Positions 10,193 through 21,493 of a stretch of 64,000 nt of DNA are shown piece after piece. The stretch comes from Xenopus tropicalis (taxonomy: Eukaryota; Chordata; Amphibia; Anura; Pipidae), in the NCBI RefSeq assembly GCF_000004195.4, contig NC_030677.2:57852222-57916221 (forward strand), written 5' to 3'. How positions within the stretch are numbered: position 1 is the first letter of the stretch; the number at the start of each line of letters is the position of its first letter. Position numbers and translations under genes: made by a program. The notes beneath the pieces are model-generated. The model had not been told where the DNA came from. It did no database searches and saw only the letters and a list, made by a program, of their open reading frames with translations.

Positions 10193-11078
10193 AACCATAA
10201 CTAGAAGGCGACTTTCTTTAAAATCAGACTCTAATAATAGCACTGAAAGAAGTTACCTGAAAACGACTTCACTGCTTTGGTTTATCCTTGGATTTCATGG
10301 TGATAAAGTGTACCATTACCCAGTCTTTCCCTGCCCTATTATAAGGTTGTATTGGGCCCCAGATTTTTGATGGTAGCCCTGAGGTGGAATAATGGCTGCA
10401 AGTAGAATATTGAGATTCTGATACAGATAAACTTCAGTAGACAGCTATGTTAAAGCTACACTGAAACAGTGAGGTCATTTAGCCCTAATGAAGCTTGATA
10501 CTGGGAATTTATTATGCCGTACTTTATTCAGGTTGTTACTTTGCTGGAGGGGAAGCATTTTCCCCATACTGCATAGTAAAAGCATTTTTGCAGTGTTGCA
10601 GTGATTGTGTGGGGCTGAAAATATTTTTAGTTCATGGCTATTACATTATACAAGTGCAGTACTTTATACATACTTTTATAAATATCTTTTTCTTGGTTAA
10701 TTTTTCACAGGCTCTCATGAAAGCAAGTTACTTTCTGTGTAGGTAAGTCACCTTTACTAAGTTTGTTACAAAGTGCTGAACTGCCTCTTAGCAACAGCAT
10801 TAGAGGGTGCTGGGAATAGAGTTAGAATAAATATTAAGAATAAGCTGCTTTGCCTATACACACTGCAGGACTTCATGAAAAATCCATCAGAACATGTTTC
10901 TACATACAGTAAGGAAGTCTAAGGGGATTTTCCTGAGCATTTTAGGTTTTATGCCACACTTCTTACATTAATAAAAAATTCTTATAGCATGTGCAAGGTT
11001 CTGTACAGAATAACCTTGTAAAGGTGTTCATGTGCCTTGTGACCTATATTAGCCTAATAGCTACTACTCATTTATGAC
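10193..11078. other. Low-copy DNA, no feature seen
   Basis: AT-rich sequence with short ORFs only. None has recognisable protein content. Confidence 0.35.
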
Positions 11079-11287
11079 TAAGGCTAAAGGCACACGTAGT
11101 TGTGTCTCGGCTTATCTCTGCCTGAGTTATCTCTGCAGGCGGAGAGAAGCCAATTCTCTACCATCTGGCCTGACACACACAGTGGATAACATTGCTGAAT
11201 TGCATACCCCCTCCAAATCTGCTCTGTGTATCTGCACACAGGTCAATGCTGTGCCTGTCAGTGCAGGTCCATGTGCCCTTACCCTAA
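11079..11287. mobile_element. Probable MITE with AAGGCACACG ends
   Basis: The left end reads AAGGCTAAAGGCACACG and the right end GTCCATGTGCCCTTACCCTAA, an imperfect inverted pair. The interior includes short direct repeats of TTATCTCTGC. It is more GC-rich than its surroundings. No target duplication is obvious, so the boundaries are approximate. Confidence 0.4.
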
Positions 11288-11672
11288 TAGCATTGCTCAA
11301 ATCTCCAGGCTCAAGCAATCAGTTGTAGAAAGCACATTTCTGAAACCTGCATCGTTTCAGAAAAACAAATGCAATTTTTTTCCCAAAAGCATGTTTTTGA
11401 AAAAAAAAATGTTGCCACCTAAAACCTACCTTTACAGTAGGTATTTACTAAAACTCTACCATTTTTATACTGTTATTTTTAAAAATTCGACAAAGCTTAT
11501 TTGAACCAATGTCTGACATTTACAAAAAAAGTGAAAAAGTCAGCGTGGGGAAAAGTTGCAGAAACTGCTACTTTTTAAAACTGGCGACCCAAAAACTCGA
11601 ATTTTTTGAATTGTTGTACAAAAACTCAAAACATCTAAAGTTTCGAGGCAAAATAAGGATCTTTCAGAAAAG

Positions 11673-14600
11673 GAAAGTAACATAGTAAGTTGGGTTGAAA
11701 AAAGACGTTCGTCCATCACAATCAACCATAATGCCTATATATAACCTGCCTAACTACTAGTTGATTGAGAGGAAGGCAAAAACCCCATCTGAAGCCTCTC
11801 TAATTTGTCTCAGAGGGGAAAAAATTCTTTCCTGACTTCAAGATGGCAATCGGACCAGTCCCTGGATCAACTTGTACTAAGAGCTATCTCCCATAACCCT
11901 GTATTCCCTCACTTGTACAGAGAGCTATCTCCCATAACCCTGTATTCCCTCACTTGTACTGAGAGCTATCCCCCTACCCCTGTATTCCCTCACTTGTACT
12001 GAGAGCTATCTCCCCTACCCCTGTATTCCCTCACTTGTACTGAGAGCTATCTCCCCTACCCCTGTATTCCCTCACTTGTACTGAGAGCTATCTCCCATAC
12101 CCCTGTATTCCCTCACTTGTACTGAGAGCTATCTCCCCTACCCCTGTATTCCCTCACTTGTACTGAGAGCTATCTCCCCTACCCCTGTATTCCCTCACTT
12201 GTACTGAGAGCTATCTCCCATACCCCTGTATTCCCTCACTTGTACTGAGAGCTATCTCCCATAACCCTGTATTCCCTCACTTGTACTGAGAGCTATCTCC
12301 CATACCCTTGTATTCACTCACTTGTACTGAGAGCTATCTCCCATACCCCTGTATTCCCTCACTTGTACTGAGAGCTATCTCCCCTACCCCTGTATTCCCT
12401 CACTTGTACTGAGAGCTATCCCCCCCTACCCCTGTATTCCCTCACTTGTACTGAGAGCTATCCCCCCTACCCCTGTATTCCCTCACTTGTACTGAGAGCT
12501 ATCTCCCATACCCCTGTATTCCCTCACTTGTACTGAGAGCTATCTCCCATACCCCTGTATTCCCTCACTTGTACTGAGAGCTATCTCCCATACCCCTGTA
12601 TTCCCTCACTTGTACTGAGAGCTATCTCCCATACCCCTGTATTCCCTCACTTGTACTGAGAGCTATCTCCCCTACCCCTGTATTCCCTCACTTGTACTGA
12701 GAGCTATCTCCCATACCCCTGTATTCCCTCACTTGTACTGAGAGCTATCTCCCATACCCCTGTATTCCCTCACTTGTACTAAGAGCTATCTCCCATACCC
12801 CTGTATTCCCTCACTTGTACTGAGAGCTATCTCCCATACCCCTGTATTCCCTCACTTGTACTGAGAGCTATCTCCCATAACCCTGTATTCCCTCACTTGT
12901 ACTGAGAGCTATCTCCCATAACCCTGTATTCCCTCACTTGTACTGAGAGCTATCCCCCCTACCCCTGTATTCCCTCACTTGTACTGAGAGCTATCTCCCC
13001 TACCCCTGTATTCCCTCACTTGTACTGAGAGCTATCTCCCATACCCCTGTATTCCCTCACTTGTACTGAGAGCTATCTCCCCTACCCCTGTATTCCCTCA
13101 CTTGTACTGAGAGCTATCTCCCATACCCCTGTATTCCCTCACTTGTACTGAGAGCTATCTCCCCTACCCCTGTATTCCCTCACTTGTACTGAGAGCTATC
13201 TCCCATACCCCTGTATTCCCTCACTTGTACTGAGAGCTATCTCCCCTACCCCTGTATTCCCTCACTTGTACTGAGAGCTATCTCCCCTACCCCTGTATTC
13301 CCTCACTTGTACTGAGAGCTATCTCCCATACCCCTGTATTCCCTCACTTGTACTGAGAGCTATCTCCCATACCCCTGTATTCCCTCACTTGTACTGAGAG
13401 CTATCCCCCCTACCCCTGTATTCCCTCACTTGTACTGAGAGTTATCTCCCATACCCCTGTATTCCCTCTCTTGTACTGAGAGCTATCTCCCATACCCCTG
13501 TATTCCCTCTCTTGTACTGAGAGCTATCTCCCCTACCCCTGTATTCCCTCACTTGTACTGAGAGCTATCTCCCCTACCCCTGTATTCCCTCACTTGTACT
13601 GAGAGCTATCTCCCATACCCCTGTATTCCCTCTCTTGTACTGAGAGCTATCTCCCCTACCCCTGTATTCCCTCACTTGTACTGAGAGCTATCTCCCATAC
13701 CCCTGTATTCCCTCTCTTGTACTGAGAGCTATCTCCCCTACCCCTGTATTCCCTCACTTGTACTGAGAGCTATCTCCCATACCCCTGTATTCCCTCTCTT
13801 GTACTGAGAGCTATCTCCCATACCCCTGTATTCCCTCTCTTGTACTGAGAGCTATCTCCCATAACCCTGTATTCCCTCACTTGTACTGAGAGCTATCCCC
13901 CCTACCCCTGTATTCCCTCACTTGTACTGAGAGCTATCTCCCATAACCCTGTATTCCCTCACTTGTACTGAGAGCTATCTCCCATACCCCTGTATTCCCT
14001 CTCTTGTACTGAGAGCTATCTCCCATACCCCTGTATTCCCTCACTTGTACTGAGAGCTATCTCCCCTACCCCTGTATTCCCTCACTTGTACTGAGAGCTA
14101 TCTCCCCTACCCCTGTATTCCCTCACTTGTACTGAGAGCTATCTCCCATACCCCTGTATTCCCTCACTTGAACTGAGAGCTATCTCCCATACCCCTGTAT
14201 TCCCTCTCTTGTACTGAGAGCTATCTCCCATACCCCTGTATTCCCTCACTTGAACTGAGAGCTATCTCCCCTACCCCTGTATTCCCTCACTTGTACTAAG
14301 AGCTATCTCCCATAACCCTGTATTCCCTCACTTGTACTAAGAGCTATCTCCCATAACCCTGTATTCCCTCACTTGTACTAAGAGCTATCTCCCATAACCC
14401 TGTATTCCCTCACTTGTACTAAGAGCTATCTCCCATAACCCTGTATTCCCTCACTTGCTAAGAATCCATCCAGCCCCTTCTTAAAGCTATATAATGTATC
14501 AGCCAGCGCAACTGATTCGGGGAGGGAATTCCACAACTTCACAGCTCTCACAGTAAAAAATCCTTTCCGAATATTTAAACGGAACCTCCCTTCTTCTAAA

Positions 14601-14690
14601 CGGAGTGGGTGCCCTCGTGTAAATAAAACATTAGAGAGGTTATTATATGATCCCCTTATATATTTATACATAGTTATCATATTTATACAA
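11673..14690 (-). mobile_element. CR1/L2-like LINE tail, minus strand, swollen by a minisatellite
   Basis: Read on the minus strand, 14696 to 14457 encodes a peptide with RFRLNIRKGFFTVRAVKLWN followed by SLPESVALADTLYSFKKGLD. This RxR-FF-WN-LPE pattern is the conserved tail found downstream of CR1-type reverse transcriptases (compare bird CR1, from memory). The peptide runs into EGIQGYGR and stops, and that segment is where the 41-bp unit begins. The remaining tail lies at 11880-11673 and ends with GGTTGAAAAAAGACG read on the minus strand of its repeat. The reverse transcriptase domain itself is absent, so this is a 5'-truncated copy. A second copy in opposite orientation lies at 56317-56645. 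Confidence 0.6.
11881..14457. repeat. 41-bp minisatellite, about 63 units
   Basis: The unit starts GAGCTATCTCCCATACCCCT and ends CTCACTTGTACTGA. The period is exactly 41 bp at points measured. Main variants are CCATACCCCT, CCCTACCCCT and CCATAACCCT, and CCTCTCTTG in place of CCTCACTTG, clustered between about 13,460 and 14,220. Units with ACTAAG and ATAACCC lie at the two edges. Because 41 is not a multiple of three, it cannot be a coding repeat in one frame. It sits wholly within a LINE tail. Confidence 0.95.
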
Positions 14691-14992
14691 AGGGACATCT
14701 ACCACTGACTTCTCCATGATCTTGGCAAGTTTTAGCTGGTGAATTGTTGGATTCGGATTTTTAGCTGTTAATAGTCGTCTTTTTCCCACCACTTTTAGTG
14801 CTAATAATCCGAATTAGGGGGGAAAAAATCCGACAGTTAGTAAATGGCCCCCTTACTGGTGTACAGCAACACTTTTCTGTTATGCATTAACAAGAGGTAC
14901 ACCTGGCAATCAAACAAAAAATATAAAACATTGTTTAATTTTAAGTCTTGTTTATGTGACCAGTCCACCATTCTATTATAATGTATCATGCA

Positions 14993-15170
14993 TACAGGTA
15001 TTGGATCTGTTATACGGAAACCCCTTATCCAGAAAGCATACAATTATAGGAAGACCATCTCCCATAGACTTTATGGTCTTACATAATAACTGTGAAACTA
15101 TTTTTATCATAATTTTTTTTCCCATGTATGATATTGGGTAATCTTTCAAGGTTACCAGATCTGCTTTGTG
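14993..15170 (-). mobile_element. Partial CAGGTAT-type MITE
   Basis: It starts ACAGGTATTGGATCTGTTAT and continues CCCCTTATCCAGAAAGCA and CTCCCATAGACT, matching the family in reverse orientation. It loses similarity after about 15,130. The right end is absent. Confidence 0.5.
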
Positions 15171-15249
15171 CTTTCTGATTTTAGGGGAATAATTTAAGGA
15201 ACAGTACTGTTCACACTTTGGTGTTATTTTTTTGTTTTTGTCTTTGCAG

Positions 15250-15664
15250 TTAAAGGAACAGTAACACCAACACATGCAAGTGCTTTAAAGTAATTCAAAT
15301 ATAATGTACTGTTGCACTGGTTGTGTGCTTGCTACAGAAAGACTACTATAGTTTATAAAAAAAAAAGGTGCTGTGTAGCCATGGGGGCAGCCATTCAAGC
15401 TGGAAAAAAGAAGAAAGGGCATAGGTCACATAGCAAGTAACAGATAAGCTCTGTAGAAAACAATGGTGTTTTCTAAAGCATATCTATTAGCTGCTAGGTA
15501 ACCTGTGCCATTTAGACCTATTTAAATTTGAATAGCTGCCCCCATGGCTTTACAGCAGCTTTGTTTATATAAACTATAGAAGGCTTTCTGAAGCAAATAC
15601 AGGTGCAGTGCAACAGTATTTTAATTATTTTTATACGCTTTTTTTGGTGTTACTGTCCCTTTAA
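15250..15664. mobile_element. T2-like palindromic MITE (TTAAAGGAACAG ends)
   Basis: The 415-bp element starts TTAAAGGAACAGTAACACC and ends GGTGTTACTGTCCCTTTAA, with TTAA at both edges. The halves are imperfect inverted copies (CCATGGGGGCAGCCATTCAA against GAATAGCTGCCCCCATGG). A close relative is at 21069-21493. No ORF. Confidence 0.8.
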
Positions 15665-15685
15665 ATTAAATTTTTTTGAAAAAAA

Positions 15686-15871
15686 TGTAAAATTAGAGCT
15701 CATCACAGACAAATTCACCCACTCTATTCATTCCTAGGGGAATAGAAGCATATTTATTAAATGGTGAACTCTCACCCATTGAAAAAGAAGCTTCTACAAA
15801 TCCTATACAAATAAATACAGTGTGGGTCATTTTTTGCGTGGCAAGCTCTAATTTCACATTTTGATAAACTT
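15686..15871. mobile_element. Palindromic MITE (TTAGAGCTCATCACAG ends)
   Basis: The left part AATTAGAGCTCATCACAG and the right part GCAAGCTCTAATTTCACATT are inverted relatives. The same family is better preserved at 29811-30029, where both arms are clear. Boundaries are approximate. Confidence 0.5.
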
Positions 15872-16398
15872 AAAACATTGACATGGAGAATGATGCACAT
15901 TGTATATAAGGATTATCTCTTGGAAATACCTTTAAATACTCATGAGTGCTTTAATAACTGGTGGTACTATTCATATGGGATATTTACCTGTGCAACTGAT
16001 AATTGGTGTAGCTGGACTGACATCGCTGGTGCGAGTGGTACAATAACACTGGCACATGTACATGACAAACTAGAAAGATAAGCTAGCATTTCTGTGGTAG
16101 GATCTCAATAGGCAAAACTTATAATAATTATAAAATCATTTAAAATAAATATTGGAGACCATAGTTCTACAGTGCATTTGGGTTGCACAGGCATGGTATT
16201 TGTTATTGAAACCCGTTATGTGAAAGCAAGGCTATCCAGTGTAACATGTAAGGAATCACAATGTAATATTACGCAATAGTAATATTAAATTATTATAAGT
16301 TTTGTTTGCCTGGATACAGCAGTACAGTATTATATTTTAAACTACTAAACTTTCCTGTAGAAGTTCATTATCTAAATAGTAAATTACCCCAAATAATA
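15872..16398. other. Low-copy DNA, no feature seen
   Basis: Includes a 67-codon open frame at 15878-16081 with no recognisable content. Nothing else stands out. Confidence 0.35.
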
Positions 16399-16400
16399 TA

Positions 16401-16708
16401 CAGGTATGGGACCTGATATTCAGAAAGATAAAGACCTGAGGTTTTCCAGATAATGGATCTCCATACCGTAAGTCTTAAATCATTTAAACAGTAATTAAAC
16501 CCAATAGGGTTGTTTTGCCTCCAATAAGGATTAATTATATCTTAGTTGGGATCAAGTACATGGTACTGTTTTATTATTACAGAGAAAAAGGAAATAATAT
16601 TTAAAAAAATTCAATTATTTGATTAAAATGGAGTCTATGGAAGATGGCCATTCCACAATTTAGAGCTTTGTGGATAAAAGGTTTCCGGATAACAAATCCC
16701 ATACCTGT
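16401..16708 (+). mobile_element. Complete CAGGTAT-type palindromic MITE
   Basis: The 308-bp element runs from CAGGTATGGGACCTG to CCCATACCTG with TA on both sides (16399-16400 and 16709-16710). The interior has the family phrases ATTAAACCCAATAGGGTTG, GAGAAAAAGGAAAT and AAAATGGAGTCTATGG. TA duplication fits a Tc1/mariner-type mobiliser. No coding capacity. Confidence 0.75.
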
Positions 16709-16710
16709 AC

Positions 16711-17523
16711 TAAGAAAACTGAATTTTCACATGATCTATTTACAGCATGTCTATTTTAAGCATAACTTTTGAACCTGTTTTCAATCTGAATTTTATTTTA
16801 TCCTCTCTGCATTTCTGCTTTCTAAAAAAGTAACCATGGTAATATTTTTTTTATAAATAATTACATTATAATTTTTTCACATTCGCAGAGTTCATTATGA
16901 GAGATCCATCATGAATTTTTAATTGGAGATGAAAAAAAAAGGAATGGAATCTCTCAATTAAACCTCTATCAGCCTGTCCGTAGAGAATCGAGTGAGCTGA
17001 TTAAACAGCTAAAGCCAAAGGAGACCAGGTAGTACCAAAAGTGGAATGGTATGAGAATATTAGGATGACTGTCCTATATAGCGAGGGTCATTAATTACCG
17101 ACTTTATTTGAGAGCACATCCAATTTATTTTCTATTGAAAGACAGCATCATTAGACTGTTGAGTTAAATAAAATATGTTGCTTCTTAAATTCCCTCACTT
17201 TTTTTTACTAATCAGTCTCTGCGATTGAAAACCCCCAAAACGTGCAAAACACTGGGCAGATTTTTTAAGCAGTACAGAGTATTCCAGTGCTAAACAGGCT
17301 AGCACATATAGAGCTACAGCTCATAATGATAAATAAGCTAAATTCAATCAAAAGTGACAAAATATGTAGGCAAAATAAAAGCAGTTATTTAATTTTATAG
17401 CCAGTAAAATTAACTAAAGCTTTACTGCGGGTCACTTACCTTTAACATAGGTCTTACCTAGAAATAAAAGTAAGAAAGGATTGTGCTCCCATAGTTACAC
17501 AAATATACTGTATAAATTACATA
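16711..17523. other. Low-copy block, candidate conserved noncoding element
   Basis: No repeat family recognised. From about 16,861 to 17,190 the sequence is balanced in composition and rich in homeodomain-type cores (TCTCAATTAAACC, TGATTAAACAGC, GTCATTAATTACCG). I infer possible regulatory conservation from texture only. No coding potential is visible. Confidence 0.25.
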
Positions 17524-17525
17524 TA

Positions 17526-19152
17526 CAGTGGTGTGAAAAACTATTTGCCCCCTTCCTGATTTCTTATTCTTTTGCATGTTTGTCACACTTAAATGTTTCT
17601 GCTCATCAAAAACCGTTAACTATTAGTCAAAGATAACATAATTGAACACAAAATGCAGTTTTAAAATGAAGGTTTACGTTATTAAGGGAGAAAAAAAACT
17701 CCAAATCTACATGGCCCTGTGTGAAAAAGTGATTGCCCCCCTTGTTAAAAATAACTTAACTGTGGTTTATCAATTTCAATTTTCAATATCAATTTCTGTA
17801 GTCACCCCCAGGCCTGATTACTGCCACACCTGTTTCAATCAAGAAATCACTTACATTGGAGCTACCTGACACAGAGAAGTAGCCCAAAAGCACCTCAAAA
17901 GCTAGACATCATGCCAAGATCCAAAGAAATTCAGGAACAAATGAGAACAAAAGTAATTGAGATCTATCAGTCTGGTAAAGGTTATAAAGCCATTTCTAAA
18001 GCTTTGGGACTCCAGAGAACCACAGTGAGATCCATTATCCACAAATGGCAAAAACATGGAACAGTGGTGAACCTTCCCAGGAGTGGCCGGCCGACCAAAA
18101 TTACCTCAAGAGCGCAGAGACAACTCATCCGAGAGGCCACAAAAGACCCCAGGACAACATCTAAAGAACTGCAGGCCTCACTTGCCTCAATTAAGGTCAG
18201 TGTTCACGACTCCACCATAAGAAAGAGACTGGGCAAAAACGGCCTGCATGGCAGATTTCCAAGGCGCAAACCACTTTTAAGCAAAAAGAACATTATGGCT
18301 CGTCTCAATTTTGCTAAAAAACATCTCAATGATTGCCAAGACTTTTGAGAAAATACCTTGTGGACCGACGAGACAAAAGTTGAACTTTTTGGAAGGTGCG
18401 TGTCCTGTTACATCTGGCGTAAAAGTAACACAGCATTTCAGAAAAAGAACATCATACCAACAGTAAAATATGGTGGTGGTAGTGTGATGGTCTGGGGTTG
18501 TTTTGCTGCTTCAGGACCTGGAAGGCTTGCTGTGATAGATGGAACCATGAATTCTACTGTCTACCAAAAAATCCTGAAGGAGAATGTCCGGCCATCTGTT
18601 CGTCAACTCAAGCTGAAGCGATCTTGGGTGCTGCAGCAGGACAATGACCCAAAACACACCAGCAAATCCACCTCTGAATGGCTGAAGAAAAACAAAATGA
18701 AGACTTTGGAGTGGCCTAGTCAAAGTCCTGACCTGAATCCTATTGAGATGTTGTGGCATGACCTTAAAAAGGCGGTTCATGCTAGAAAACCCTCAAATAA
18801 AGCTGAATTACAACAATTCTGCAAAGATGAGTGGGCCAAAATTCCTCCAGAGCGCTGTAAAAGACTCGTTGCAAGTTATCGCAAACGCTTGATTGCAGTT
18901 ATTGCTGCTAAGGGTGGCCCAACCAGTTATTAGGTTCAGGGGGCAATTACTTTTTCACACAGGGCCATGTAGGTTTGGATTTTTTTTCTCCCTAAATAAT
19001 AAAAACCTTCATTTTAAAACTGCATTTTGTGTTTACTTGTGTTATCTTTGACTAATAGTTAACGGTTTTTGATGAGCAGAAACATTTAAGTGTGACAAAC
19101 ATGCAAAAGAATAAGAAATCAGGAAGGGGGCAAATAGTTTTTCACACCACTG
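17526..19152 (+). mobile_element. Second Tc1 transposon, different family, older copy
   Basis: The 1627-bp element is flanked by TA (17524-17525 and 19153-19154). Its ends begin CAGTGGTGTGAAAAACTATT. The inverted repeats are about 214 bp (17526-17740 and 18939-19152). The outer 115 bp look identical but the inner part has roughly ten differences, so this copy is older than the one at 3984. The transposase frame is broken by one stop. Confidence 0.92.
17911..18933 (+). pseudogene. Tc1 DD34E transposase with one nonsense codon
   Basis: The frame is 340 codons long with a single internal TGA at 18346-18348 (codon 146) and no frameshift. The residues around it read QDF-stop-ENTL. In the intact element at 4350 the matching position holds a tryptophan (SDWEKVL), so a TGG to TGA change is the simplest history. 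The paired-like helix-turn-helix (GKGYKAISKALG at 22-34) and basic hook PRSGRPTK (56-63) precede the break. After it come D153 (WTDETK), D244 (QQDNDPKHT) and E279 ([11 protein letters not shown]), so all three catalytic residues remain. The ATG is preceded by A at -3. AATAAA at 18998-19003 may be the poly(A) signal. The protein differs widely from the other transposase, so these are separate Tc1 lineages. Confidence 0.9.
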
Positions 19153-21068
19153 TATTTAACAATATTCTTCTGGTCTGCTTAGGTTTCTTAAGTCCGTTAT
19201 CCAAGTGGATATAAAAAAGGTATCTTTCCCAGATGTGATGAGAAGGGCCTAGCTGCCCATGCAAACGCAGCATGTATCATCATTCACACTGGGGACAGGA
19301 TATAGTTTTTGCATATTTATGAAAATCATTTAACACAACAGATGTGTATTTTGGTGCAACAACTAAAGATCTGGATAAACTGACACAATTGAATTACTGA
19401 TGACAGTGCTAAAATAGGGCAATGTCCTGTCAGTAATCGTCCTTACAGATTAGCATTCAAGGAACCTTCGTTTATAGCAAGATACTCCATACACAGTGCA
19501 AGCCCAATATACATACACACACATACAGGCTGCACATATAGCATGATGTCAGCTTATTCCAGCTAAAAAGAGACTGAATGCTCCTGCAAAAAATCTTTTG
19601 AAGGGGCCCTGCAATCCCTCCACCACCAGTCTGCACAAATCCCCTGCTCACCGGCCACTGGGGAGGGGGGATTTGTTACAGCTATAGAGGAAGCAGCCCC
19701 AACAGTCCGGGCCCGCTGTCCCCCTGCAACTGCGGGGTCTGCTTCTCTATAGTTATGCCACTGAATGCGCCAGTCCGTTGTAATGAATATTAAGTGAGTG
19801 AAATTTATATGTATTTTAAACAACTCATCAATAATTGATACAAATTTCACAACCTACAAAACAAGATATTTATGCTAGTATCTATTTAAATTACCGTAAA
19901 ACAACATGTAAATCAGCTGGTCCTACAGATTTAAATTAATGCACTGGGGTAAAGACTTCCAGTACTGAACATTAGGCCTCAGTGTCACCCAAGCAAATAG
20001 GAAGCTAGGAAATGTCACATGCAATCTTGCCAGGTGAGTGTCACTTACCCATCCGGGATTGGCAGTTATGTGCTACATGGAAAACTTACTGCAAGTGCAG
20101 CGTGCAAAGTGCATCTCTGTGTTTTTTATACCCACAATGCAGGGTTTTTACACATAATTCCAGCATCATTGCAACCTCCAGGGGTAAAAGTGTGTATATG
20201 TACATGTGTTTTGCTGCAAATCAGAGGCAGTTGCACTGAATGCCAGATGGCCTGAATTCTGGCGCTCGGCATCATAATGATGTATGTTGCTGATTCTTTA
20301 GGTACAAGATGCAGGCTGTTGTGGGAGTCCTGGACCTACTGTTGACTTAAGAGGCAACTTCTGGATACAACATGATGCATATATTCAACTACTGGTGATA
20401 TTATGGCATGGAACTCTGGACACCCCATCTGTCATTGCCCTCAGACACAATAAACCTTATAAAGACATGCCATAATAATAGCACACAATCTGAAATTGTC
20501 TGAGAAATTTCTGCTGAGAAACAGATACATTAAATTAATTTCTGTTTCTTATCACAGAATAATTAAACAGAAATATCTAATAAAACATGGGCACATATGA
20601 CATCTGTGTAAATGTAACAAATATTTAAACTGTGCATTAAGGGCAGATCAGATTAAATCAATACATTCAGCACAGTGGCATGCCAGGGAGAGCGCGCGCT
20701 ACAGCTCTACTAAAACTCTCCGATAAAATTCCCTACCATGAAAAAGAGGCTGGAAACCAGTTTCTAGTGAAGTCCCTTGTGTCAAGAGTAAAGAAGTAAA
20801 AACTGTAATCAGCATAATCATATAATTAGAAACTAATGTGTAAACAGGCAAGCAAGATCTAATACAAGCAATTAGCAAACAGCAGGGAAGATGAATGCAT
20901 GAATGGTAACAGGTACAATTGGATAAACCTCTAATATGAACCAAAAACTTTACAGAGCAAATTAATTTTATACCAAAACACTCCATTGATGCCAGCCATA
21001 CAGTATTTGCAATGGGTTTTAACAATGTATGCCCCTTTGGTTTGTTTTTTTAATGATCTCAAGAAATG
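19153..21068. other. Mostly low-copy DNA with a GC-rich patch and an old repeat
   Basis: From 19,600 to 19,760 there is a GC-rich patch (GGGGAGGGGGGATTTGTTAC). From 20,090 to 20,300 the phrase GCGTGCAAAGTGCAT starts a segment that resembles 52,456-52,680, so both may be copies of one old dispersed repeat. No gene recognised. Confidence 0.35.
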
Positions 21069-21493
21069 TTAAAGGAACAGTAACACCAAAAAATGAAAGA
21101 GCTTTAAAGTAATAAAAATATAATGCACTGTTGCCCTGCACTGCTAAAACTGGTGTGTTTGCTACAGTTACACTACTATAATTTATATAATAAGCTGCTG
21201 TGTAGCCACGGGGGCAGCCATTAAAGCTGGAAAAAAGGAGAAAAGGCACAGGTTACATAGCAGATAACAGATAAGTTCTGTAGAATACAATAGTGTTTTA
21301 TCTGTTAACTGCTAAGTGCCTGTGCCTTTTCTCCTTTGAATGGCTGCCTCCATGGCTACATAGCAGCTTATTTATATAAATGATAGTAGACTTTGTGAAG
21401 TAAACACACCAGTTTTACCAGTGCAGGGCAGCAGCACATTATATTTTAGTTACTTTTCTACACTTTCATTTTTTGGTGTTACTGTTCCTTTAA
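21069..21493. mobile_element. T2-like palindromic MITE, complete
   Basis: The 425-bp element starts TTAAAGGAACAGTAACACC and ends GGTGTTACTGTTCCTTTAA with TTAA at both ends. The arms are long imperfect inverted copies meeting near 21,285 (AAAAGGCACAGGTTACATAG against GCCTGTGCCTTTT). It belongs with 15250-15664. Confidence 0.85.

Larger units (their letters stand above)
11432..14855. mobile_element. TTA-flanked MITE split by a LINE fragment
   Basis: The outer parts (11435-11672 and 14691-14852) resemble the uninterrupted relative at 33.5-33.9 kb: CTAAAGTTTCGAGGCAAAAT then ATCTTTCAG on the left, and GGGACATCTACCACTGACTTC on the right. TTA flanks both ends (11432-11434 and 14853-14855) and the right end reads TTAGTAAATGGCCCCC. 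In the relative, ATCTTTCAGGGAAGGGACATC is continuous, so the join here marks the LINE insertion point. Confidence 0.6.

Noticed and set aside
11881..14457. CRISPR-like appearance of the regular array
   Set aside because: Units are contiguous with no unique spacers, and the DNA is vertebrate. It is a minisatellite.
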